From: an uncultured Clostridia bacterium
Lineage (GTDB): Bacteria; Bacillota; Clostridia; Oscillospirales; CAG-272
NCBI GenBank assembly: GCA_947631245.1
Contig: CANRKP010000014.1
Location: 1-44,553, forward strand
Reading direction: 5' to 3'
Length of the DNA stretch: 44,553 nt
Shown: positions 1 to 7,046 of the stretch, in pieces
Layout of the letters: the number at the start of each line of letters is the position of its first letter
Numbering within the stretch: the first letter of the stretch is position 1
Program-made: the position numbers and the translations under genes
The notes under the pieces: model-generated
What the model was told of the DNA's origin: nothing
The model's database searches: none
Seen by the model: the letters and a program-made list of their open reading frames with translations, nothing else

Positions 1-1
1 A

Positions 2-1336
2 CGCGTCAAGGGACAGCACGGGACTTTCTCAGCTCATGGCTTTCTCCACGTTCACAGGTCTCACTGCCGGCCGCTCGAGACAGTCAGAGGCCGCGGAGGC
101 GCGAACGATGAGGCGATAGCGCTCGGCATTCGGGAATACAGGTACAACAAAGGCGCCTCGCCGAGGAGCAAAGACACCGACATCACGGGCGGATATGTGC
201 TCGAGGTCATGTGCGATATGTACGAGGGCTGCGGTTTTGTAACGAAAAACGGCGTCTATTTCAGCATAAAAACGCCGGAGTTCTGCTCGCGGGAAATGGT
301 AAAATACATAGCCTCCCTCGTTCAGAGCTTCGAAAACGCGCTCTTTTCGGAAACAGGATACAATGACGAGGGGCATCATTATTCCGAGTACGCGGACATG
401 ACGAGCCTTGCGGATATGACGCTCGTTTACGCGTTTTACGGTAATTTTGAATTTTTCAGAACGAGCACATATATTTATAAAAACGCCGACGGCAAGCGGC
501 ACGACAAGCTGACGTTCGGTCCCGTATGGGATTTCGAGACTCCCGCCGAAGCATATGAGAGCGACGGCACCCTTTTCGGGACGTGGTGCGGCTTTACATA
601 TTTTGTTCCGCAGCAGTACGCGTGGGCGGAAATGATGTGGCAGCACGGCGGCTTTATGGAGATCATGCGAACTGAAAACGAGCGCATGAAAGCGGCGCTT
701 GACAAGGTTTTCACCGAGACCGAAGACACAGTAAAGAAAACGTCCGCCTCATTCGAGATGAGCTCCGCGCGCTGGTATGCCGCCCCGCTTGACAGTAAGG
801 CGCAGCGCTATATAAAATCCGTAAAAGGCAGATATGACGATTGGTTCGGAAGACTTTGGGGCGACGGTTATATGCTGTCTCTAAGCGTCAAAACGGAGTT
901 CGTCGACGACGGGACTATAACTATGACGGCATCTTCCGGCGGCGGTGACGACATTTCCTGCGACTGGTTCATTCTCGACCAAAGCGACCCGACAAAGTAT
1001 GAAGAATATGAGAGCGGCACGCCGTCGATAACCGTCCCTGCTGACGGGAAAGTTTATTTCTGCCGTGCGGACGGAAAAAACAACGCCTTTTGCCCGAACG
1101 CCTCGGGGCGCGTCTTCTCGTCCGAAACGGTGACGATGACGTCAGACCCGATCCGCGCGGAAATAAAAGCGCCCGAGACAGAGCCTGCCGACTCGGCGCC
1201 GGATCCCGCGGAGACGACCGGCGGCTGCGGCTCGTCTCTCGATATCACAATAGTTTTCGCTGCCGTGGCGGCCGCCGCGGTCATAAATAAAAAACATATA
1301 TCAAAAAGGAGAAGAAAATGGAGTACCGCAAAATGA
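2..1336 (+). CDS. CotH kinase family protein, C-terminal part (gene runs off the left edge)
   Basis: This is the 3' part of a gene for a secreted or surface CotH-like protein; CotH family members are atypical kinases that phosphorylate secreted proteins. The recognisable part begins with DITGGYVLEV (about base 180), followed by GFVTKNGVYFSIKTPE and the family motif FGPVWDFE near base 510-535, whose Asp is a likely metal ligand. The C-terminus has a Thr/Glu/Pro-rich spacer, then TTGGCGSSL, a hydrophobic segment and a Lys/Arg-rich tail. That tail looks like a membrane anchor. The reading frame is open to the left edge, but the first 40 or so residues are rich in Cys, His and Arg and do not look like CotH, so a frameshift or sequencing error near bases 1-130 is possible. 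The last 19 bases overlap the next gene, which suggests translational coupling. Confidence 0.8.
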   Translation, partial: RVKGQHGTFSAHGFLHVHRSHCRPLETVRGRGGANDEAIALGIREYRYNKGASPRSKDTDITGGYVLEVMCDMYEGCGFVTKNGVYFSIKTPEFCSREMVKYIASLVQSFENALFSETGYNDEGHHYSEYADMTSLADMTLVYAFYGNFEFFRTSTYIYKNADGKRHDKLTFGPVWDFETPAEAYESDGTLFGTWCGFTYFVPQQYAWAEMMWQHGGFMEIMRTENERMKAALDKVFTETEDTVKKTSASFEMSSARWYAAPLDSKAQRYIKSVKGRYDDWFGRLWGDGYMLSLSVKTEFVDDGTITMTASSGGGDDISCDWFILDQSDPTKYEEYESGTPSITVPADGKVYFCRADGKNNAFCPNASGRVFSSETVTMTSDPIRAEIKAPETEPADSAPDPAETTGGCGSSLDITIVFAAVAAAAVINKKHISKRRRKWSTAK

Positions 1337-2442
1337 CACGCCTCGGCAAACAGACTTCTCTGCTCGGATTCGGATGCATGAGATTCAAAAACGACGCCGA
1401 GGGCAAAATAGACCGCCCGAAGGCATACGCGCTTCTCGACCGCGCCTACAAAGCCGGCGTCAATTATTTTGATACGGCCTATGTGTATCTTGGCGGCGAG
1501 AGCGAAAAGATACTCGGCGAGGCAATGGCGAAATATCCCCGCGACAGCTACTATGTCGCGACGAAGCTCCCGTGCTGGGACATAAAAGACAAAAACGACG
1601 CGGAGCGCCTCTTCTCCGAGCAGCTCGAACGCCTCGGCATGGACTACGTTGATTTTTATCTTCTTCACGCGATGAATCGCGGCATCTACGACAAAATATC
1701 TGCTCTAGGAATACCGGACCTCTGCGCGAAGTGGCGCGAGGAAGGAAAAATACGTCACCTCGGCTTTTCCTTCCACGACAATTACGATGCATTCGAGCAC
1801 ATCCTGACCTCGCGCGACGACTGGGACTTCTGCCAGATACAGTACAATTACATGGACGACAACGACCAGGCGACGACAAAGGGCGTCGAGCTCTGCCAAA
1901 AGCTCGGCATACCGCTCATCGTTATGGAGCCGCTCAAGGGCGGCACGCTCGCAAAACTCCCCGACGACGCGATGGCGCCTCTTCGTGCGATAGATCCCGA
2001 CGCAAGCGCCGCCTCATGGGCAATGCGCTGGGTCGGCTCGCACGATGCCGTAAAGGTAATTCTCAGCGGCATGAACGAGGACTTCCAGCTCGAGGACAAT
2101 CTCGCAACGTTCGAGAACTTCAAACCGCTTGACGATGCGGGATTTGCCGCCGTCGCCGAGACAAAACGCATCATACATTCGCGTGTCAGAAACGGATGCA
2201 CGGGATGCCGCTACTGCATGCCGTGCCCCGGCGGCGTCGACATACCGCGCGTGTTCTCCATTTGGAACCAGTACGCGAGATACGAAAATCCGCATACCGC
2301 CCACGATCTCAAGCGCATGAAGCCCGAAACCAAGCCCGACGTCTGCCTTGAATGCGGCGCTTGCGAATCAAAATGCCCGCAGGGACTTCATATCATCGAC
2401 GACCTCAAGCGCGCAAAAGCCGAACTGGAGGCGATATCGTGA
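1318..2442 (+). CDS. Aldo/keto reductase with C-terminal 4Fe-4S ferredoxin-like domain
   Basis: The protein (374 aa) is a predicted cytoplasmic oxidoreductase. The N-terminal part, residues 1-280, is an aldo/keto reductase barrel with the usual catalytic set visible: Asp52 and Tyr57 in FDTAYVY, Lys83 in VATKLP and His117 in LLHAM. The C-terminal part carries two cysteine clusters, C294-x2-C297-x2-C300-x2-C303-Pro and C343-x2-C346-x2-C349-x3-C353-Pro, which fit two 4Fe-4S clusters. This fused type is common in anaerobic Firmicutes; its substrate is usually unknown. AAGGAG at 1306-1311 lies 6 bases before the ATG. The start lies inside the CotH gene, and the stop overlaps the GTG of peptidase T, so the three genes are probably one transcript. 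Confidence 0.93.
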   Translation: MEYRKMTRLGKQTSLLGFGCMRFKNDAEGKIDRPKAYALLDRAYKAGVNYFDTAYVYLGGESEKILGEAMAKYPRDSYYVATKLPCWDIKDKNDAERLFSEQLERLGMDYVDFYLLHAMNRGIYDKISALGIPDLCAKWREEGKIRHLGFSFHDNYDAFEHILTSRDDWDFCQIQYNYMDDNDQATTKGVELCQKLGIPLIVMEPLKGGTLAKLPDDAMAPLRAIDPDASAASWAMRWVGSHDAVKVILSGMNEDFQLEDNLATFENFKPLDDAGFAAVAETKRIIHSRVRNGCTGCRYCMPCPGGVDIPRVFSIWNQYARYENPHTAHDLKRMKPETKPDVCLECGACESKCPQGLHIIDDLKRAKAELEAIS

Positions 2443-3671
2443 ACGTTTACGAGCGGTTTTTAAGCTACGTCGCCTTCCCGACGACATCGGACGAGCTCTC
2501 GGATACGACACCGAGCACGTCCTGCCAGCTTGAGCTTGCAAGGCACATAAAAGACGAGCTCTGCGCCCTCGGTCTTTCGGACGTCAGGCTCGACGAACAC
2601 GGATATGTCTACGCCTGCCTGCCCGCGACGGAGGGGGTCGAGGCGCCGACCGTCGGCTTTATCGCGCACATGGATACGTCAGACGCATGCCCCGGCGAAA
2701 ACATAACCCCTCAGATAGTCATTTATTCGGGCGGCGACATCATGCTGAACGAAGAAGAAATGATCCTTATGAGACAAAACGACTATCCGATCCTTGACAA
2801 ATTCAAGGGTCAGTGCCTCGTGATGTCGGACGGGACAATGCTTCTCGGCTGCGACGACAAAGCCGGCATCGCCGAGATAATAACCGCCATAGAGGAGATA
2901 AAGAACTCGGGCGAGCCGCACGGGAGGATAATGCTCGGCTTCACGCCGGACGAGGAGATCGGGCGCGGAGCGGACTTTTTCGACGTTTCCGGTTTCGGTG
3001 CCGACTTCGCGTATACCGTCGACGGCGGACTGCCCGACGAGCTCGAATACGAATGCTTCAACGCCGCGGCGGCAAAGCTGACGATAAACGGCGTCTCGAT
3101 ACACCCCGGCGGAGCCAAGGACAAAATGAAGAACGCCGCCATGATGGCCGCGCGCTTCGTCTCCCTCCTGCCGCCTGACGAGGTACCGGAGAAAACATCC
3201 GGCAGAGAGGGCTTCTTCCACCTCTGCTCGGTTTCGGCGACTGTTGAGCACGCGGAGCTCTCATATATTCTTCGCGACTTCGACAGGGACGGAATAGAGC
3301 GCCGCAAGACGCTCTTCAGAGAGGCGGCGGCAAAGCTCGGCGAGGAGTACGGAGGCGGCGTAGAATGCGTCATCACGGACTCCTACCGCAACATGGCGGA
3401 GGTGCTGTCGCTGCCCGAAAACGAGCACATAATAAACCTCGCGCTTGACTCCATGCGCGACCTCGGGATAGAGCCGCATTCCTCGCCGATACGCGGAGGT
3501 ACGGACGGCGCCCGCCTCACATTCATGGGACTGCCGTGCCCGAATCTTCCTACGGGCGGCGTCAACGCTCACTCGCGCTTTGAATTTGCCTCCGTCCGCG
3601 ACCTTGTGCTCTGCAAAGACATCATCAAGCGCATAGTGTGCAGAGCCTCGTCAGCGCATACCGAAAAATGA
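2439..3671 (+). CDS. pepT: Peptidase T (tripeptide aminopeptidase, M20B family)
   Basis: PepT removes the N-terminal residue from tripeptides in the cytoplasm using two zinc ions. I start it at the GTG at 2439, which overlaps the previous stop (GTGA) and has GGAGG at 2427-2431, 7 bases upstream; a longer in-frame version adds unrelated residues. The result is 410 aa, the usual family size. Metal and catalytic residues fall almost exactly on those of Salmonella PepT, shifted by one: His77 and Asp79 (AHMDTSD), Asp139 (CDDKAG), Glu172 and Glu173 (DEEIGRG), Asp195 (YTVDGG) and His378 (NAHSRFEF). The gene is followed by a strong terminator. Confidence 0.95.
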   Translation: MNVYERFLSYVAFPTTSDELSDTTPSTSCQLELARHIKDELCALGLSDVRLDEHGYVYACLPATEGVEAPTVGFIAHMDTSDACPGENITPQIVIYSGGDIMLNEEEMILMRQNDYPILDKFKGQCLVMSDGTMLLGCDDKAGIAEIITAIEEIKNSGEPHGRIMLGFTPDEEIGRGADFFDVSGFGADFAYTVDGGLPDELEYECFNAAAAKLTINGVSIHPGGAKDKMKNAAMMAARFVSLLPPDEVPEKTSGREGFFHLCSVSATVEHAELSYILRDFDRDGIERRKTLFREAAAKLGEEYGGGVECVITDSYRNMAEVLSLPENEHIINLALDSMRDLGIEPHSSPIRGGTDGARLTFMGLPCPNLPTGGVNAHSRFEFASVRDLVLCKDIIKRIVCRASSAHTEK

Positions 3672-3712
3672 CGGATTTTTAAATCAAAATTTCATTTTGC
3701 ACTCATATCTTA

Positions 3713-3767
3713 TGCACGCCGCCGCAGACAATTCCGCTCTGCGGCGGCATATTTGTGCAGTTTTTTT
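3713..3767 (+). terminator. Rho-independent terminator after pepT
   Basis: A perfect 11-bp stem (3718-3728 with 3738-3748, arm GCCGCCGCAGA) encloses a 9-base loop. A second, outer 5-bp helix (3713-3717 with 3755-3759) stacks below it, followed by seven T at 3761-3767. It closes the CotH/AKR/pepT transcript. Confidence 0.9.
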
Positions 3768-3788
3768 CATAATTCTATCCTTTCAGGG

Positions 3789-3817
3789 TTGACAATATCT
3801 TCTTTTATGTCTATAAT
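3789..3817 (+). promoter_or_regulatory. Consensus sigma-A promoter for the PHP gene
   Basis: TTGACA at 3789-3794 and TATAAT at 3812-3817 are separated by exactly 17 bases; both hexamers match consensus in every position. Transcription should begin near 3824. It is probably also the promoter of the four ABC transporter genes, since no terminator is seen between. Confidence 0.9.
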
Positions 3818-3860
3818 CATATATAAAAACATGTATGAAAATGCATTTTTGTTTATGGAT

Positions 3861-4541
3861 ATGTTCAAAACAGAGCTTCACTGCCACAGCCGCCATGTCA
3901 GCACATGCGCGCACGCATCACACGAGGAAATAATAGAAAAATATATCAACGCGGGATACACCACTATCGTCTCAACAGAACACATAAACCCGTGGACATT
4001 TCCCCGCGAGCTTGAAGAGGGCACATGGCGCAAAAGGCTGGACTATTTCATGGACGCATATGAGCGCTTTGTCAAGGCTGCCGAGGGAAAGCTCAATATC
4101 CTGCTCGGCGCTGAGATACGCTTTTTCCGCGAAAACAACAGCGATTATCTTGTATATGGTCTAACGCGCGAGTTCCTCTCCGACCTCGGAGACCCGCGGC
4201 AGATGAGAGGCGGGATAGACGCGCTCTCCCGCGCGGTGCATGAATACGGCGGGATGATATATCAGGCACACCCGTTCAGACCGACGATGATGGTCACCTC
4301 TCCCTCCCTTCTCGACGGCATCGAGGTCGCCAACATGTCTCCGTGGCATGAATCCCACAACTCGATCGCCAAGGCATGGGCAAAGGAGACCGGTCTCCAA
4401 GGCATATCGGGAACCGATTTTCACGATCCCGATCATGTGCCGCTCGGAGGCATCATGACAGACGCGCCGATAACAACGAATGAAGAGCTGCTTTCCGTCC
4501 TCAGATCCGGAAGATACGACCTTATAGAAAAGACTTTTTAA
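3861..4541 (+). CDS. PHP-domain metal-dependent phosphoesterase
   Basis: The protein (226 aa from this start) has the polymerase/histidinol phosphatase (PHP) metal site: His7-x-His9 in ELHCHS, STEHIN, a conserved Glu in LLGAEIRF, QAHPF, and GTDFHD near the C-terminus. PHP proteins hydrolyse phosphoesters using two or three metal ions; the substrate cannot be told. No Shine-Dalgarno sequence precedes any candidate start. ATG codons in frame lie at 3831, 3855 and 3861. I chose 3861 because family members begin just before the HxH motif, but 3831 would leave only about 7 untranslated bases after the predicted transcription start. The next gene starts 84 bases downstream without a terminator. Confidence 0.82.
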   Translation: MFKTELHCHSRHVSTCAHASHEEIIEKYINAGYTTIVSTEHINPWTFPRELEEGTWRKRLDYFMDAYERFVKAAEGKLNILLGAEIRFFRENNSDYLVYGLTREFLSDLGDPRQMRGGIDALSRAVHEYGGMIYQAHPFRPTMMVTSPSLLDGIEVANMSPWHESHNSIAKAWAKETGLQGISGTDFHDPDHVPLGGIMTDAPITTNEELLSVLRSGRYDLIEKTF

Positions 4542-4625
4542 GCCCCTACGGCATGCGGCACCCTGCATCCGGCTGTCCGTGCTGACAGCTGCCCGCCCCC
4601 CCTGCATCAAAGAGGTTTTTAATGT

Positions 4626-6986
4626 ATGAAAAACTCAATTCTCGAACTAAGGAACATAACAAAGTTTTATACTGACGGCAACAGCGCCGTCATCGGGATC
4701 GACGGGGTAAGTATGTCCTTTTCAGTGGGAGAATTCGTCGCCGTTACGGGCGAGAGCGGGAGCGGCAAATCCACCCTTGCCAACGTGTTATGCGGTGTTT
4801 TGCCATACGAGAGCGGCGAGATGCTTTATAACGGCAAACCGACCTCGCACTTCGGAGCCGCAGACTGGGAGAGTTACCGCAAAAACGCCGTCTCGCTTAT
4901 CTCGCAGAACTACGGCATACTTCCCGGCGCGAGCGTTGTCAAAAATGTCGAGAGCGCGCTTGTCATCTCCGGCACAGACAAAAGAAAGGCCGCCGCGGAT
5001 GCCTCCGAGATAATAAAAAAGGTGGGGCTTTGGGATATGCGCCGAAAGCGCGCCGCAAAGCTTTCTAGCGGACAAAAGCAGCGCCTCAGCATAGCGCGCG
5101 CGCTTGCAAAGCCCTCCCCCGTCCTCGTTGCCGACGAACCGACGGGAAATCTCGATTCCGCGAACAGCCGCGATGTCGTAAAGCTGCTCGCAAAGGCGTC
5201 AGAGGACAGGCTCGTCATCATAATAACACACGATTTTGCCGAGGTATCAGACCTTGTCTCGCGCCACATCGTTTTGAAAAACGGGCGCGTGACCTCGGAT
5301 ATTCCGCTCTCGAAACCTCATTTTTCAAAGCTGGTGCCGACACATGCTGCCGACCATACCCGCCGCCTCGGAACTTACACCGCCGCCCTTGAGATCTCGA
5401 GCAGACCCGTTTGGTCTTTTGTTGTGTCACTCATATTCGCGATGACGGCGTTTGCGGTGTTTTCATTTTTCGGAGTGTTCATAGTCTCCATTGACAAAAC
5501 GCCTACATTCAAATACGACTCCAACATCATTCCGAATGGGGACAGAAACCGCATCATAGTCTCCTCGTTCGACGGCAAAGATCTTTCTCCTGATGAGCTT
5601 GAACGCCTGCTCACGATAAAACACGTCAGCTCGATTCAAAAAAACGACTCTACCGTCGACGTGAAATACGGCTACCGCTTCGGCGAGGATTATATCCAAG
5701 TGAACAACGATCACTCTTATTATGACATAACAACAGGAGAATTCCATTTTATTTTTTATCAGACGCTCGCATCTACGGACAAATCCGGCTTCGTCAGGCT
5801 GCTGCCGCTTTTTCCGCATGTTAAGGAGATCATATGCGAAGGGAGCGAGCCGCGCGGTTTTTACGAAGTAGCGGCGCCGCGCGGTGAGGTGGAGATAGGA
5901 GACGTCATAAAGGTTATCTTTTTCCCCGAGATGCGGGGCGAGGACGCATATCTTGCTCTTGAAATGACCGTAGTCGGTCTGACAAATGATGAGGATGCCG
6001 AAGGCGCGCTTTATTTCAGCGATGAAATCGGCGAATTTCTCGCATGTGCATGTAATAATGAAAACATGTTTCTCCCGTCGGACATTGTAAAACAAGGCAC
6101 CTATTTCTGCTCGCCGCAGACCGACGACGATGTCGGCACAGTAAAAAACTTTCCGATAGCGGAGCCTGACCCTTCCGACGGGGAATCGCCCTTCCTTTCT
6201 CTTGTCTGCTTCGGACACGGTAATCCGTCGGTTGATGGGGGACCGACTTACGAAGATACGGCAGAGATGGATACGGGTGCAGCGGATACGGATACGGATA
6301 CGGATACAGATACGGAACAGGCAGAGGTGAATGTCGAACTTATCGACAAGCTCGACGGCACAGATACGCTGAGTAATTTGTATTTCGTTTCTCCCGATGA
6401 CTACGCGCTTCTTGTCAGAAAAACGCACGAGTATCCGCAGGCAAGCCTGATAATAGACGATTACGCATATACAGACCGAGTGCTCCAAGCCGTACAAAAG
6501 CTCGGATACTCCGCAAACTCTCCGTACCGTCTCGGCAGTGTGATCCCGGACAAAGAGCTTGCAGAGGAACGCGAACAAACACTTCGCGTCTGCGGCGTCT
6601 CTCTTTTGATAACGGCGATACTACAGATTTTGCTTCTCGTCGCCATGTTCTCCGTCGAAACGGACAGCTACCGCATTCTGTCAGACCTCGGGCTCACCGT
6701 CAGAGACGCAAAGACGTCGCTTCTCGGACAGGTGATCATATTTACAGCCTTGGGACAGGCGGCGGGCGCCGCGGCAATCGCTGTATGCGCTTACCTTGGC
6801 GTAACTCGCATAGAAAATATGCTCCGTTATCTGCCGCAGAACCATCTCCTTCTGCTTTCGGGAGTGCACCTGCTTTTGTCGCTCATTGCCTTCGCCTTCA
6901 TTCAGCACGGCGTCGGGCGGCGCGTCTACCCTGTCGATACGAGGAGCTGTGACTATAAATTCATGGATGATGAGAAAGCAGTATAA
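4626..6986 (+). CDS. ABC transporter, fused ATPase and FtsX/MacB-like permease (paralogue A)
   Basis: This is a single-chain half transporter (786 aa). Residues 1-225 are an ABC ATPase: Walker A GESGSGKST at 42-50, Q-loop Gln94, signature LSSGQ at 146-150, Walker B VLVADE at 166-171 and switch His202. A first membrane segment lies at about 262-288, a large extracytoplasmic domain follows to about 650, and three further segments lie at about 655-680, 695-725 and 740-761. This is the topology of MacB/FtsX type VII transporters, which use ATP to drive movement outside the membrane rather than classic transport. The signature has Ser where most ATPases have the first Gly of LSGGQ. The outer domain contains an Asp-Thr dipeptide run near residue 553. 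AGAGG at 4611-4615 is the ribosome site. Substrate unknown. Confidence 0.9.
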   Translation: MKNSILELRNITKFYTDGNSAVIGIDGVSMSFSVGEFVAVTGESGSGKSTLANVLCGVLPYESGEMLYNGKPTSHFGAADWESYRKNAVSLISQNYGILPGASVVKNVESALVISGTDKRKAAADASEIIKKVGLWDMRRKRAAKLSSGQKQRLSIARALAKPSPVLVADEPTGNLDSANSRDVVKLLAKASEDRLVIIITHDFAEVSDLVSRHIVLKNGRVTSDIPLSKPHFSKLVPTHAADHTRRLGTYTAALEISSRPVWSFVVSLIFAMTAFAVFSFFGVFIVSIDKTPTFKYDSNIIPNGDRNRIIVSSFDGKDLSPDELERLLTIKHVSSIQKNDSTVDVKYGYRFGEDYIQVNNDHSYYDITTGEFHFIFYQTLASTDKSGFVRLLPLFPHVKEIICEGSEPRGFYEVAAPRGEVEIGDVIKVIFFPEMRGEDAYLALEMTVVGLTNDEDAEGALYFSDEIGEFLACACNNENMFLPSDIVKQGTYFCSPQTDDDVGTVKNFPIAEPDPSDGESPFLSLVCFGHGNPSVDGGPTYEDTAEMDTGAADTDTDTDTDTEQAEVNVELIDKLDGTDTLSNLYFVSPDDYALLVRKTHEYPQASLIIDDYAYTDRVLQAVQKLGYSANSPYRLGSVIPDKELAEEREQTLRVCGVSLLITAILQILLLVAMFSVETDSYRILSDLGLTVRDAKTSLLGQVIIFTALGQAAGAAAIAVCAYLGVTRIENMLRYLPQNHLLLLSGVHLLLSLIAFAFIQHGVGRRVYPVDTRSCDYKFMDDEKAV
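6284..6313 (+). repeat. Hexanucleotide tandem repeat (GGATAC)x4 + AGATAC
   Basis: Five consecutive 6-bp units encode a run of Asp-Thr pairs inside the extracytoplasmic domain of ABC paralogue A. Loss or gain of a unit would keep the reading frame. Confidence 0.9.
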
Positions 6987-7046
6987 AGCTGCCGTTCCTG
7001 AAACAAAAGCGGCGCATACTGTGATGTAAAGAAAGGAGGAGCCGTT

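Noticed and set aside
2352..2438. Upstream extension of peptidase T
   Set aside because: It is read from the reductase's ferredoxin region in another frame; the GTG at 2439 has a good ribosome site and gives the normal length.
3753..3860. Upstream extension of the PHP protein to 3753
   Set aside because: It would start inside the pepT terminator and upstream of the PHP promoter.
5463..6578. Long open frame (371 codons) on the minus strand inside ABC transporter A
   Set aside because: It lies antisense within a gene with clear ABC motifs and has no ribosome site or family signature; GC-biased codon use produces such shadows.
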